This document shows positions 37,301 through 46,458 of a stretch of DNA of 58,208 bases, piece after piece. Positions within the stretch are counted from its first letter, which is position 1. Each line of letters opens with the position of its first letter. The notes beneath the pieces are model-generated. The model was not told the origin of the DNA, ran no database searches, and was given only the letters and a program-made list of their open reading frames with translations. Made by a program: the position numbers and the translations under genes. Origin of the DNA: Verrucomicrobiaceae bacterium (GTDB taxonomy: Bacteria; Verrucomicrobiota; Verrucomicrobiia; Verrucomicrobiales; Akkermansiaceae); contig JAIXPW010000007.1 of NCBI GenBank assembly GCA_027485995.1, positions 1-58,208 on the forward strand, written 5' to 3'.

Positions 37301-40300
37301 TCACGGGCACTCGACCACCACGCGCAGACGAGTCGAGACCAGCAGGCAGCGGACCTCCACATCGGCATGGATCAGGCTCAACGCGCTCCGATACGCCAGC
37401 ATCTGGCCAGCGTAGCGTTCGAGGAGATCCTGCGGCTGCTCCACCGCATCGGTCTTGAAATCGATCACCTCCAGCAAGGTCACCTTGCCTGAGACATCCC
37501 GATGCACATGCAGGCGGTCCATGATGCCGCTCATCCACACGCCATCGATCACGACGTCGAACGACTGCTCGCGATGCAGATCGATCAAGCGGCCCTTGCG
37601 CTCAAACAACGGCCTCAGCAACGGCGAACCCATCAACTCGCGCACCAAACGACCCGCCTCGGTCTGCGGCAATCGAACCTCACCCTCATCGATCCAAGCA
37701 ATCCTTTCGAAAGCCTCATGGACCTCGCTGCCGAACTTCATGCCACTGGCGGATCGGGCAATCGCAACGCCGGAGGATTTCTTCGAGCTGGAGGGAGTCG
37801 ATCTCTCCCGACGTGCCACCGACTCGCCCAAAGCCGGCATCTCTGGCGCTTGCTTGACCTCTCGTGATTCGACCGATCGGAACCAGCCGGGATCGCCGGA
37901 TTGAAAAATCACCGGGCCGTCCAGCCGCGAGGCGGAGCGGGCGATCCAGCTCGCGGGCGAGGACCAGGCCTCGCTTTTCTTCCTGGACTTCGGGGGTTCC
38001 GGCAGCAGCACGTAGAGGCCGCGCTTCGCCCGCGTCAGGGCCACGTAGAGCACGCACATCGCCTCGTAGCGCTGATCATCCGCCCATTGCTCTTCGGCCT
38101 CTGCCAGGGCGGGCACCAGCTTTCGCACCCATCCCGAGGGCGGTTCGAGCAGCCATTTCCGGTCCGAGAACACTCCCTTCGCGATCGTGAAATCGCCGCG
38201 ATCCGGAACCTGCGTGTCCTCGATCTCGGGAAGAATCACCACATCGAACCCGAGGCCTTTCGACTTGTGGACAGTCATCACCTGCACCGCCGCCGTGCCG
38301 GGGCTCTGGGCGATTTCGAGACCATCAAGCCAGCGCGCCGCTTCACGAACACCCGATTCGCCGCCGGCATCGAACTCCGCCAGCGCCGCCATCACGTCGC
38401 CCGCGCGACGTCGTGAAAACTCCGACAATCCCTCCCACAGCGGCTCGATCACACTCTCCGCCATCGTGGCGAAACCCCGTGCCTGTGCCTCCTCCAGCAA
38501 GCCTTCCCACGCCTTCTGCCAGACCTCTCCGAAACGCGAGTCGATGATCCCGGAAAGCGGCGACATCGCGATCAGCTCACGCGAAAAGGCATCCGCCGGA
38601 TCCGCCAGCCACTTGATCAGATGAAACAGGGCCACGCCCACCGCGTTGTCCTCCAACGGCCGGCGGCGTCCTTCCTCGATGACGTCAAAGCCCTCCTCAC
38701 GCAGCAGCGACGCGATCTCCCGCACCTGCGTGTTCGTCCTCACCAACACGCCACAGGTCAGCGCCCGTTCACCCACTCCGATCTCACGCAAGAGTTCGAT
38801 GAGCCGATCCGAGCGATCGTCCTTCGACACCACCTCAACCCGCGATTCACCGGTGAGCCCGGGCTTCGCCGAAATGTGATCCTCCCACCGCCAGCGCGCC
38901 GCCATGGCATCCCCGAAAAGTTCGTCCACCGTCGCCTTGTCACCGCAGACGACGTTCACCAGATCCAGCACCGCCGGACACGAACGCCACGAGTCCGGCA
39001 TCGTGCGAACGCCCAGCGAGCCGTCGCGATTGTATCGATTGGACACTTCATCGAAGAGCGTCACATCTCCGCCGCGCCAGCCGTAGATCGCCTGCTTGCG
39101 GTCGCCGACGACGAACACACTGCCGTCCTCACTTGTCGCCGCTTCATCGAGCAGGGGCACGATGCCCGTCCATTCCGCGCGGCTCGTGTCCTGGAACTCA
39201 TCAAGCAGCCAGTGATCGTATCGCGCATCGAGCCGGAAATCGACCGCCTCACGACGCAGCCGCGCCTCCTCGCTTCGCACCCATTGTCCCATCAGGACCT
39301 TCACGTCGTCGAAGCCCAGCAGGCCTTTGCGCCGCAGCCGTCGCTCGCATTCGGCATCCAGTCCGGAAACCAAGGCCGCCACCGCCTTCGTCCGCGAGAC
39401 AGCGGCCGAGAGTTCACAGGCGGCGAGGAAATGAAACAGCTCCCGCCAACGCTCCGACGTTCCGGGCGAAAAGCGGATCGGCTTTTTGCCGAGTACCACC
39501 TCGATAACGCCGCTGCCGGAAACGGCCTCGACCATCCGCTCGAACAAGGTTTTTCCCTGCTCCTTCACCTTGCCGCTGCCGATGGTGTGGAGCTCGAAGG
39601 CCTCGATCAGCTCGATCACCTTCAGCTCCGATTCATCAGCCCGCAGCGCGGAAAGCAGCTTGCCCTTCTGCTCTTCCCAGGCCTCCACCGCAGGCAGTTG
39701 GCCGAACACGCCGTCGCCGCCCCAGGCTTCCAGGGGCCAGCCTTCCTTCCACCAGCCGTGCCACGATTGCAGGAATTTCTCGACCGACGCCAGCACGCCC
39801 TGGCCTTCCTTGCCGAGAGTCGCGCGACGGAACGCATGGAGGAATTCCTCCGCGCCGTCATCCGCCAAGGCGTCGCCGAGGACGCCGACGAGAATATCGG
39901 AAAGCGCGGCCTCGAGCTTTGGCCCCTCGATCAGTTCGAAGGTGCCGCCGGTCAGTCCCAGTTCGTACTGGAATCCTCGTACGACGCGGGCGAAGAAGCC
40001 GTCCATCGTCCCAAGTTGAAAGCGCGGCAGGGTTCTCACCACCTTCGCCAGCGTTTCCGGAAACGAGATTTCCCGACCGATCTCCGCACAAAGGTTGGAA
40101 GCCTTTTCAGCATCGACCGCACACTCCGCGAGCTTCGTCAGCACCGAGTCGGCGAACTCGCCCGCCGCCTTGCGGGTGAAGGTCAGCGCCACGATCTTTG
40201 CCGGGTCCACTCCCTCCGCACCGATCAGGCCGATGACGCGATTGCCGAGCTGGAAGGTCTTTCCCGATCCGGCCGAGGCAAGGATCATCAGGTTCTTGTG

Positions 40301-40318
40301 AAGGATGGAGGGCTTCAT
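37301..40318 (-). CDS. addA: AddA-like helicase-nuclease subunit (UvrD/RecB family)
   Basis: 1005 residues. The N-terminus carries Walker A ASAGSGKT (14-21) and motif Ia TFTRKAAGEF; motif II is DEFQDTS in LLDEFQDTSRAEW; VFVVGDRKQAIYGWRGGD is motif III; VMTVHKSKGLGFDVVILPE is motif V; LYVALTRAKRGLYVLLPEP is motif VI. The C-terminus has a RecB-type nuclease motif, VIDFKTD, with the upstream SEVHEAFERI His. It works with AddB (overlapping gene upstream) as a dsDNA-end-processing helicase-nuclease for recombination repair and for degrading foreign DNA. It overlaps the AddB stop by 4 bp. It is the last gene before the putative defence island when read from the right. Confidence 0.9.
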   Translation of the reverse strand: MKPSILHKNLMILASAGSGKTFQLGNRVIGLIGAEGVDPAKIVALTFTRKAAGEFADSVLTKLAECAVDAEKASNLCAEIGREISFPETLAKVVRTLPRFQLGTMDGFFARVVRGFQYELGLTGGTFELIEGPKLEAALSDILVGVLGDALADDGAEEFLHAFRRATLGKEGQGVLASVEKFLQSWHGWWKEGWPLEAWGGDGVFGQLPAVEAWEEQKGKLLSALRADESELKVIELIEAFELHTIGSGKVKEQGKTLFERMVEAVSGSGVIEVVLGKKPIRFSPGTSERWRELFHFLAACELSAAVSRTKAVAALVSGLDAECERRLRRKGLLGFDDVKVLMGQWVRSEEARLRREAVDFRLDARYDHWLLDEFQDTSRAEWTGIVPLLDEAATSEDGSVFVVGDRKQAIYGWRGGDVTLFDEVSNRYNRDGSLGVRTMPDSWRSCPAVLDLVNVVCGDKATVDELFGDAMAARWRWEDHISAKPGLTGESRVEVVSKDDRSDRLIELLREIGVGERALTCGVLVRTNTQVREIASLLREEGFDVIEEGRRRPLEDNAVGVALFHLIKWLADPADAFSRELIAMSPLSGIIDSRFGEVWQKAWEGLLEEAQARGFATMAESVIEPLWEGLSEFSRRRAGDVMAALAEFDAGGESGVREAARWLDGLEIAQSPGTAAVQVMTVHKSKGLGFDVVILPEIEDTQVPDRGDFTIAKGVFSDRKWLLEPPSGWVRKLVPALAEAEEQWADDQRYEAMCVLYVALTRAKRGLYVLLPEPPKSRKKSEAWSSPASWIARSASRLDGPVIFQSGDPGWFRSVESREVKQAPEMPALGESVARRERSTPSSSKKSSGVAIARSASGMKFGSEVHEAFERIAWIDEGEVRLPQTEAGRLVRELMGSPLLRPLFERKGRLIDLHREQSFDVVIDGVWMSGIMDRLHVHRDVSGKVTLLEVIDFKTDAVEQPQDLLERYAGQMLAYRSALSLIHADVEVRCLLVSTRLRVVVECP

Positions 40319-43011
40319 GCCGCACCTCCCATGCTGACGGTTTCGTCAAGCGATCGCCCGAGCGAGAGAACTGCATAGTCATCGTAGTCCACACGCTCCG
40401 CCGGCGGCCAGAAGACCTTGGCTTGAGCCTGATGGATGACCCACCGCGCACAATCGAGCGCTGAGGCCGCATCGGCTTTCGAGAAGCCATCCCAAACGGA
40501 GACCTTCACATCCGCCTCGGTCGCGCCGAGCGCGAAATAGCCAAGCTCGTCGATGTCTCCGAGCGCGGCGGAGTACATCGCGACCTGCAGGTTTTTCCAT
40601 CGCTTCTCCTTTCCCTCCGAAGTCGTGCAGAGCACCTCCGACACCTCCTTCAAGTGCGCCGGGAGCCGCGTGTTCGCCTTCATCTCCACCCGGTGAGCCG
40701 CTTCCACCGGCGAAGCCTTCGCGCTGGTCTTGTAGTCAAGCACCCGCCGCCGGCCATCCTTGTGGCGCTCGATCCGGTCGATCCGTCCCACGATCGTGAA
40801 ACCATCGACCTCGATCTCGAACTTCTTTTCCACCTCGTCGATCCGCCAACCCGCCGCCCGTTCACAAGCCTGGACACGTGAGAACCACGAAAGCCTCTGC
40901 CGCAGCGATTCCGTCTGAATCCTCACCGCCAGAGGGATCTGTTCACCGAAGCGCTCCGCCACCACGCGATCCAACTCGGCATGCACCCAGCTCTCGATCG
41001 CCTCGGTTTCCGAAAAGTCCCGCGCCTCCTCATCCAGCGCCCAGCGTTCGAGCACCGCGTGGGCGATGTTGCCGTAGTCACGGGCATTCCACTCGACCCG
41101 CTCGGGCTCCGCCGCGCTCATGCCGACGACATGCTTGAGGTAAAAGCGGAACGGACAGGCGAGGTAATCGGAGAACGCCGTCACGCTCAAACGCGGCTTC
41201 ACCTCGACCAATCTAGGCCTCCATTTCCACGCCTCTTCCAAGGTCCACGCGAGCGAGGAATCCGGTGGCTCCAGCTCACGGAAAAGCACCTTCACCCGCG
41301 CGGGAAGTTCCGCCTCGGAGGTGGCAAGCAGAAGCCGCGAAGGCAGCAAGGAATCGCCTCCTGCACCGGACTTCGCCAGCAACAGATCGACGCAGCCATT
41401 GGCGCGACGCGACTCGATCAGGGCCGTGAGCAGGTAAGCGTCCCTCGCTGAGCGCGAGGCATCGGTCGAGAGGCCTAACAGACGTCGCGTCCCTTCCGGC
41501 ATCCACGCATCCGTGCTCGCCCGACCCGGCACTTTTCCTTCGTTCAGACCGCACAGGATCAGATGCGTGGCGGGTTCGTGAAAAAGCTCCAGCCAGCCCT
41601 GCACATCGAGCACGCGGTTCTCCGGCGGCGTGGGAACGGGCTCGGGCAGTGTCGCCAGCAGCAGGTCGATCCAGTAGCCCGGCTCACGCTTTGCCTGTGA
41701 GGCGATCGGGGACATTTCCTCCAGCCATTCGCGGACCGATTCGGTTTCCGTCCCTTCCGGATCGATGGCGTCCAGCAGGTGCTCCAGTCCGGACGGAAAT
41801 CCTTCGCGCAGGAAAACACCCCGTCGGCGTTCGAGCGATTCCAGTGTCTCGATCGCCAGTTGGATCGCTTCCTTTTCCGGCTCACGCCTGGTCAGCAGAA
41901 GCGCGCGTCCGAGGTCCTCGCGGTTTTTCGACAACCATTGATCACTCGCTCGGGAAAGAGCCGCCACCCGCTGCGCGCGACGCCCTCCAACAATCGCCGC
42001 CGTTTTGGGAAAGCCCAGCAGGTCAATCGCCGCCGCGGAGTTCGGTCGCGTGACAAAGGCCCGCCAAGCCCGCAGCCATGCCACCACCGGTTGCGCCGGG
42101 AGTTGCGCGGGATCATGCAGCACCCACCCGGCACGACCAAACACACGAACCAGTTCGCCCGCCGTTTCCTCGTCGGCGGATCCGAGCGTGAGTCCATCCG
42201 AAGGCGTTTGCCTCAGCGCCGCACGACGCAGCGCCTCGCTTGCCTGTTGACGTGGATCAGCAGTCAAGGTGACCGAGCCCTTGCCCTCATCCGGCCAAGC
42301 GATTTCACGGATCGTCCAGAGGTCTTCCACCGGTCGCCCCAGCTCATCGAAATCCTCCGCACAGGCTTCCGGCGCACCGATCAGACAAGTCACGTCCGAG
42401 ACCCACAACCGACTCGCCACCGCCGCCGGAAAATCGGGCACGCCCGCGAGGATGATCCGCCCCTCCACCGGCTCACGCGACAAGCCCTCTAACAGACAAC
42501 TCCGGGAAACTTGTCCCCACCCGGAAAGCCGCGCCTCCACCCTTGTCTCCAGGACCTGCAGGGCCGCCCATCGCTCGGCTTCCGGAGTCTTGGAAAGCCT
42601 TCTCGCCGCAGTCGCCAGCGTCATCCCATTTTCCTGCAATCCCGACCGTACCCCTGCCAGCGACCGTGCCAGGCCGAGTGACCAGCCTGGCCCTTCACCC
42701 ACTCCGGGAGGCATCGGAAACACCGCCTCGAAGGCCGACCAATCGTCGATCGATTCCAGCACCTCCACCCACGCCAGCAGCTCGACCGCCTCCGGCGCAG
42801 CTCCTTCGGTTCTCAGGAAAAATCCCGGCGTCACCACCTTCGGCGTCAGGCATCCGCCTCGTTCGGCCAGCGCCTCGCGCAGACGTCTCCCCGACTGCGC
42901 CGTCGGCACCACCACGATCAGCCCCGGCAGCTCCTCGCGACGAGCCAGCAGCCAGTCCACCAGCAGTCCAAGAAAAGGCCGCTCCCAGCCCAAAAAGTGT
43001 CGCGCAAGCAT
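40315..43011 (-). CDS. addB: AddB-like helicase-nuclease subunit (PDDEXK)
   Basis: 898 residues from the ATG at 43009-43011 (MLARHFLGWERPFLG); the earlier ATG at 43074 would add 21 residues. The N-terminal half resembles the inactivated helicase of AddB (LIVVVPTAQSGRRLREAL; no Walker A). The C-terminal domain is a PDDEXK nuclease: LSVTAFSDYLACPFRFYLKHVVGM, GNIAHAVLERWALDE with the motif-I-like His, GRIDRIE, and RRVLDYKTSAK with the D-x-K motif. The four-Cys iron-sulfur cluster of Bacillus AddB is not seen. Its stop overlaps the AddA start by 4 bp, which confirms the pair. It borders the accessory island at 43.1 kb. Confidence 0.85.
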   Translation of the reverse strand: MLARHFLGWERPFLGLLVDWLLARREELPGLIVVVPTAQSGRRLREALAERGGCLTPKVVTPGFFLRTEGAAPEAVELLAWVEVLESIDDWSAFEAVFPMPPGVGEGPGWSLGLARSLAGVRSGLQENGMTLATAARRLSKTPEAERWAALQVLETRVEARLSGWGQVSRSCLLEGLSREPVEGRIILAGVPDFPAAVASRLWVSDVTCLIGAPEACAEDFDELGRPVEDLWTIREIAWPDEGKGSVTLTADPRQQASEALRRAALRQTPSDGLTLGSADEETAGELVRVFGRAGWVLHDPAQLPAQPVVAWLRAWRAFVTRPNSAAAIDLLGFPKTAAIVGGRRAQRVAALSRASDQWLSKNREDLGRALLLTRREPEKEAIQLAIETLESLERRRGVFLREGFPSGLEHLLDAIDPEGTETESVREWLEEMSPIASQAKREPGYWIDLLLATLPEPVPTPPENRVLDVQGWLELFHEPATHLILCGLNEGKVPGRASTDAWMPEGTRRLLGLSTDASRSARDAYLLTALIESRRANGCVDLLLAKSGAGGDSLLPSRLLLATSEAELPARVKVLFRELEPPDSSLAWTLEEAWKWRPRLVEVKPRLSVTAFSDYLACPFRFYLKHVVGMSAAEPERVEWNARDYGNIAHAVLERWALDEEARDFSETEAIESWVHAELDRVVAERFGEQIPLAVRIQTESLRQRLSWFSRVQACERAAGWRIDEVEKKFEIEVDGFTIVGRIDRIERHKDGRRRVLDYKTSAKASPVEAAHRVEMKANTRLPAHLKEVSEVLCTTSEGKEKRWKNLQVAMYSAALGDIDELGYFALGATEADVKVSVWDGFSKADAASALDCARWVIHQAQAKVFWPPAERVDYDDYAVLSLGRSLDETVSMGGAA

Positions 43012-43227
43012 CGGCCACCTTGATGCCCCAGCACCCAGGGCCGCGAAAGCAAAAGTTGCGAAATCCACCCTCACCCTGCGGATGTCCTATTCCCCGTATT
43101 GATCACCTCCACCAGACCCGCGCCCACTCGACCATCCGGAAAATCCGATGGCTTCTTTTGCAATCCCTTCCTTCCCCAAAAGCTTTCGTATTTGCCGGAA
43201 ATGGCCGATTGGGATAAGTTCCTGACC

Positions 43228-43500
43228 ATGACTTTGACCGTAACCATCCCGGATGATCTGGCGGCAGAGCTGGGGGCAGGCTTCCAGAACCTCGGTCGCG
43301 CGGCTCTTGAGGCGCTCGCTTCGGAGGCGTATTCGAAGGAAGTGCTTTCGCTGGAACAAGTACAAAGACTCCTGGAACTGGGATCGCGATGGGAGGCCCA
43401 GGCCGTCATGAGCAGGCACGGAGTGTGGCCGGATCAATCGGCTGAAGAAATTCTGGCCGACGCCCGCCGTTCCTGCGAGTTCCGTCACGCGATCCCGTGA
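43228..43500 (+). CDS. UPF0175 antitoxin-like protein
   Basis: 90 residues from the ATG at 43228 (MTLTVTIPDDLAAELG), the standard start of this family; the open frame upstream is not coding-like. The rest has SKEVLSLEQVQRLLELGSRW and the helical VWPDQSAEEILADARR. UPF0175 proteins are antitoxins of PIN-type (DUF3368) toxins. Here the toxin gene starts directly over the stop codon (GTGA) but survives only as a 35-residue stub. So the antitoxin is an orphan. It faces the divergent addB gene. Confidence 0.82.
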   Translation: MTLTVTIPDDLAAELGAGFQNLGRAALEALASEAYSKEVLSLEQVQRLLELGSRWEAQAVMSRHGVWPDQSAEEILADARRSCEFRHAIP

Positions 43501-43604
43501 TCGTGATCAGTGACAACCCTGTGTTGCGTCCCCTTGTCTCGACCCTGCGCCCCTCGCCACTGGAGGCCCCTGGACTGCGGAGACTCGTCATCGCCTCAGG
43601 CTGA
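43497..43604 (+). pseudogene. stub of a PIN-domain (DUF3368) toxin gene
   Basis: A GTG overlapping the antitoxin stop starts MIVISDNPVLRPLVS, followed by about 20 unrelated residues and a TGA at 43602. The opening IVISD is how DUF3368 PIN toxins begin, with the Asp being their first catalytic residue; then homology stops. The position fits the usual antitoxin-toxin overlap. The toxin was probably lost by deletion with the first codons kept. Confidence 0.6.
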
Positions 43605-43821
43605 GGAGGCTCGCCGACGGGGGAGCAGTTCATCGGTATCCAGCCCATGAGTGGGTGAATGCTCGCCGCCTCCAGCTCTTGCCAAGCCTCCCCACGCCCT
43701 CCAGCATCAAGGGCAGGATGCATCAGCGTTCCGAGCCTCATTCCGCCATTCTCTGCCACCGATGAACCCATCAATGGTCAACTACCACAATCTCGCGGAA
43801 TCCGACCCTACCATCAAAGCA

Positions 43822-46458
43822 ATGAGTTCCTCGAATGACAAACAGTTCCCCCGAGGCGCGGAATGGGTACGCGTGGACTTCCATCTGCACACCAAGGCAG
43901 ACAAGGAGTTCAAATACAGCGAGGACGAAAACTACTACAACAGCACCTACGTCGATGCGCTGGAGAAGGCGGGCATCCGTCTGGGCGTCATCACCAATCA
44001 CAACAAGTTCGACTTCGAGGAGTTCAAATCCCTCCGTTCCACCGCCCGAAAGAAAAAGATCGGACTCCTGCCGGGAGTTGAGCTTTCACTGAGTGATGGC
44101 CGTGCGGGCATCCATGTTCTGATCGTTTTCAGCGATGATTGGATGGATGCAGGAAAGGACTACATCAACTCCTTCATTGGGAGCATGTTCCCCGGAAAGA
44201 CTAAAGAGGAATACGAGCATGAGAACGGATGCAGCGAAAAGACGCTTCTTCAAATGGTGGAAATGCTCGATGGATTGTCCCGTGGCGACTACTTTCTGAT
44301 CTTCGCCCATGTGGAGGAGCCCAAAGGACTCTGGAAGGAACTGGGGATGGGCAAGCTCGCTGCTTGGAAAGACAGCCGTTATGATGCCCTCCGGAATCGA
44401 ACCCTTGGATTCCAAAAAGTGCGTTCCTACAACAAGCTGCAAGAGGCGGATAAACCTTGCCGACTGAAGGCCAAGAACGCTCTGGGTGCCTGGTATCCTG
44501 CGGAGGTCGAGGGCTGTGATCGGAAGAGCATTGGTGAAATCGGTGAAGGCCGCTCTTGCTTCCTCAAGCTGGGAGCGCTCTCGTTCGAGGCGGTTAAGTT
44601 CGCCCTCTTTGATCATGAGCATCGGGTTCGTGCTGAATTGCCGGAACCCCGGCAGGCGGTTCTTTTGAAAAAAGTCAGTTTCGCAGGTGGTGCCCTGGAT
44701 GGAATCTCTGTCCCGTTTTCCGCATCGCTGAATTGCCTGATCGGTCCACGAGGGAACGGCAAGTCGGCGGTGATCGAATGTCTGCGCCATGCACTGGGTT
44801 TCCGCGAGGGAGCAGATGATCAATACAAGTCGGGACTGGTCGCGCGGATGCTTTCTCCCGCTGGCAAGGTCGTGGTGGATGCAGTGGATGAGTTCGGGCG
44901 AGAGGTGCGCGTAGAACGCGAGCGCACCGGGCAGCCGTCCGTCTATGTCGATGGAATTTACCGAGACAACGTGTCGCCCAAGTCGGTGCTGAAAGAAATC
45001 CAATATTTCGGCCAGAAGGATCTCTCGGCACGTTCTGAGGCGTTCGACGAGAACTTTCTCGACCAACTGCTGGCCGACCGTCTGGATCCAAAGCCGCAAG
45101 AGGAGGCCGCTCTCATCGAAGGGGTCCGGCAAGCGGCCAAGCAGCTCAAGGAGACGCTCGAGGCCACCGATAAGATCGCGGCTCTGCAAAAGGAGAAGAA
45201 TGAACTGGAGCTGCAGCTTCAGGTCTTCACCGACAAGGGCGTGGACAAGAAGCTCGCGGAAATGACACTGTTCGATGGAGACTGGCAGGCGGTCGTTTCG
45301 TGGCAGCAGGCACTAAAGGAATTGGGCCGGAGTTTGAAGGAAGCGGCGGACTGGGATGATGCTGATGCGGCCTTCCCTGTGCTGAAATCGAAACGGACCG
45401 ATGACATTGCCGCCGACCTTGCATCCGCCAAGACTAAGTCAGATGAAGCCAAGGCAACCGCTCAGACGGCCATTCAAACTTTGCGGGAATCATTCGCCGC
45501 CGTCGGCGAGGTGCTCCAGAAGCTGACGCCGGTACAGGAAGAGATGAAGCAGGAGGTGGCTGAACTGCAAAAGACCCTGAATGAGCCGCACCTCGATCTG
45601 ACACTATTTCGCACGAAAAAGAATCGCTTTGATCAGTTGGTGAAGTTGCTGGAGGCAGGCGCTCAGCGCGCCAAAACCGAACAGAACGCCCGGGACCTCC
45701 TCGGTGCGGCGGTGAACAAACTCCATGATTTCTGGCGTAAGCGTTTCACCGAACGCGAAACAGAGGTGCGTCGCCTGGAAGGTGAGCTGCCGGAGGAGAT
45801 ACGCCTCAAAACGGACTTCAAAGGCAAACGTCGGGCCTTTGGTGAATTTCTTCGTTCCAAGTTCCGAGGCAGTGGCTTGCAGGCGGCATCCTACGACACG
45901 CTGGAGGAAGAGTTCATCGATGGCAGGGAGCTGTATCAAAGCCGGACGGAATTGGGGGCAAAAGGCCTGAGTGAGAATGCCGCCATCAAAGTTCAGGTCA
46001 CGTTGCTGGATCACCTCGCTGATTTCCTGACCTTTCGGACTCCGGATGCGACAGCTGTCCTGTTCAACGGGAAGCTGCTGGGGGAATATTCGCTCGGCCA
46101 ACGTGCCACCGTGATCCTGCACATTTTGATGCACCTTCAGCGCTACCCGGTCATCCTCATCGACCAGCCGGAAGACGATTTGGACAACGAAACGCTTTAC
46201 AGCCATTTCATCCGCCAATTGCTGGAGCGGAAGGAACTGACGCAATTCATCTTCGCCACGCACAATCCGAACATTCCGGTGCTCGGCGATGCGGAACAGG
46301 CCGTCGTCTGCCGCAAGGAAGGGGAAACCTTTTCTTTCGACCATGGTAGCATCGACGATAAAGAGATTCAGCAGCGCATCGTGACCGTCATGGAAGGTGG
46401 CGAGGACGCATTCCGGCGCAGAAAGGAAATTTATCAATTATGGAAGAGTTCGAACTGA
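43822..46458 (+). CDS. PHP phosphoesterase fused to an SMC/ABC-type ATPase (TrlF-like)
   Basis: 878 residues from the ATG at 43822, which places the PHP motif 18 residues from the start as in relatives; upstream starts at 43762 and 43774 are possible. PHP motifs: DFHLHT (19-24), TNHN (58-61), LPGVEL (Glu87) and GIHVLI (His98). The ATPase follows: Walker A GPRGNGKS from 308, a coiled-coil arm (about 420-700: QKEKNELELQLQ, VQEEMKQEVAELQK), a signature-like SLGQR (about 757), Walker B VILIDQPEDDLDN (about 777-789) and switch His in ATHNPN (about 812). This is the layout of proteins annotated as TrlF-like. A PHP nuclease or phosphatase gated by an SMC-like ATPase is inferred. It overlaps the next gene by 19 bp. 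Confidence 0.85.
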   Translation: MSSSNDKQFPRGAEWVRVDFHLHTKADKEFKYSEDENYYNSTYVDALEKAGIRLGVITNHNKFDFEEFKSLRSTARKKKIGLLPGVELSLSDGRAGIHVLIVFSDDWMDAGKDYINSFIGSMFPGKTKEEYEHENGCSEKTLLQMVEMLDGLSRGDYFLIFAHVEEPKGLWKELGMGKLAAWKDSRYDALRNRTLGFQKVRSYNKLQEADKPCRLKAKNALGAWYPAEVEGCDRKSIGEIGEGRSCFLKLGALSFEAVKFALFDHEHRVRAELPEPRQAVLLKKVSFAGGALDGISVPFSASLNCLIGPRGNGKSAVIECLRHALGFREGADDQYKSGLVARMLSPAGKVVVDAVDEFGREVRVERERTGQPSVYVDGIYRDNVSPKSVLKEIQYFGQKDLSARSEAFDENFLDQLLADRLDPKPQEEAALIEGVRQAAKQLKETLEATDKIAALQKEKNELELQLQVFTDKGVDKKLAEMTLFDGDWQAVVSWQQALKELGRSLKEAADWDDADAAFPVLKSKRTDDIAADLASAKTKSDEAKATAQTAIQTLRESFAAVGEVLQKLTPVQEEMKQEVAELQKTLNEPHLDLTLFRTKKNRFDQLVKLLEAGAQRAKTEQNARDLLGAAVNKLHDFWRKRFTERETEVRRLEGELPEEIRLKTDFKGKRRAFGEFLRSKFRGSGLQAASYDTLEEEFIDGRELYQSRTELGAKGLSENAAIKVQVTLLDHLADFLTFRTPDATAVLFNGKLLGEYSLGQRATVILHILMHLQRYPVILIDQPEDDLDNETLYSHFIRQLLERKELTQFIFATHNPNIPVLGDAEQAVVCRKEGETFSFDHGSIDDKEIQQRIVTVMEGGEDAFRRRKEIYQLWKSSN

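Noticed and set aside
43406..43774. 122-codon minus-strand open frame over the antitoxin and toxin stub
   Set aside because: No recognisable motif, biased composition, and it overlaps the UPF0175 gene, which has family features on the other strand.
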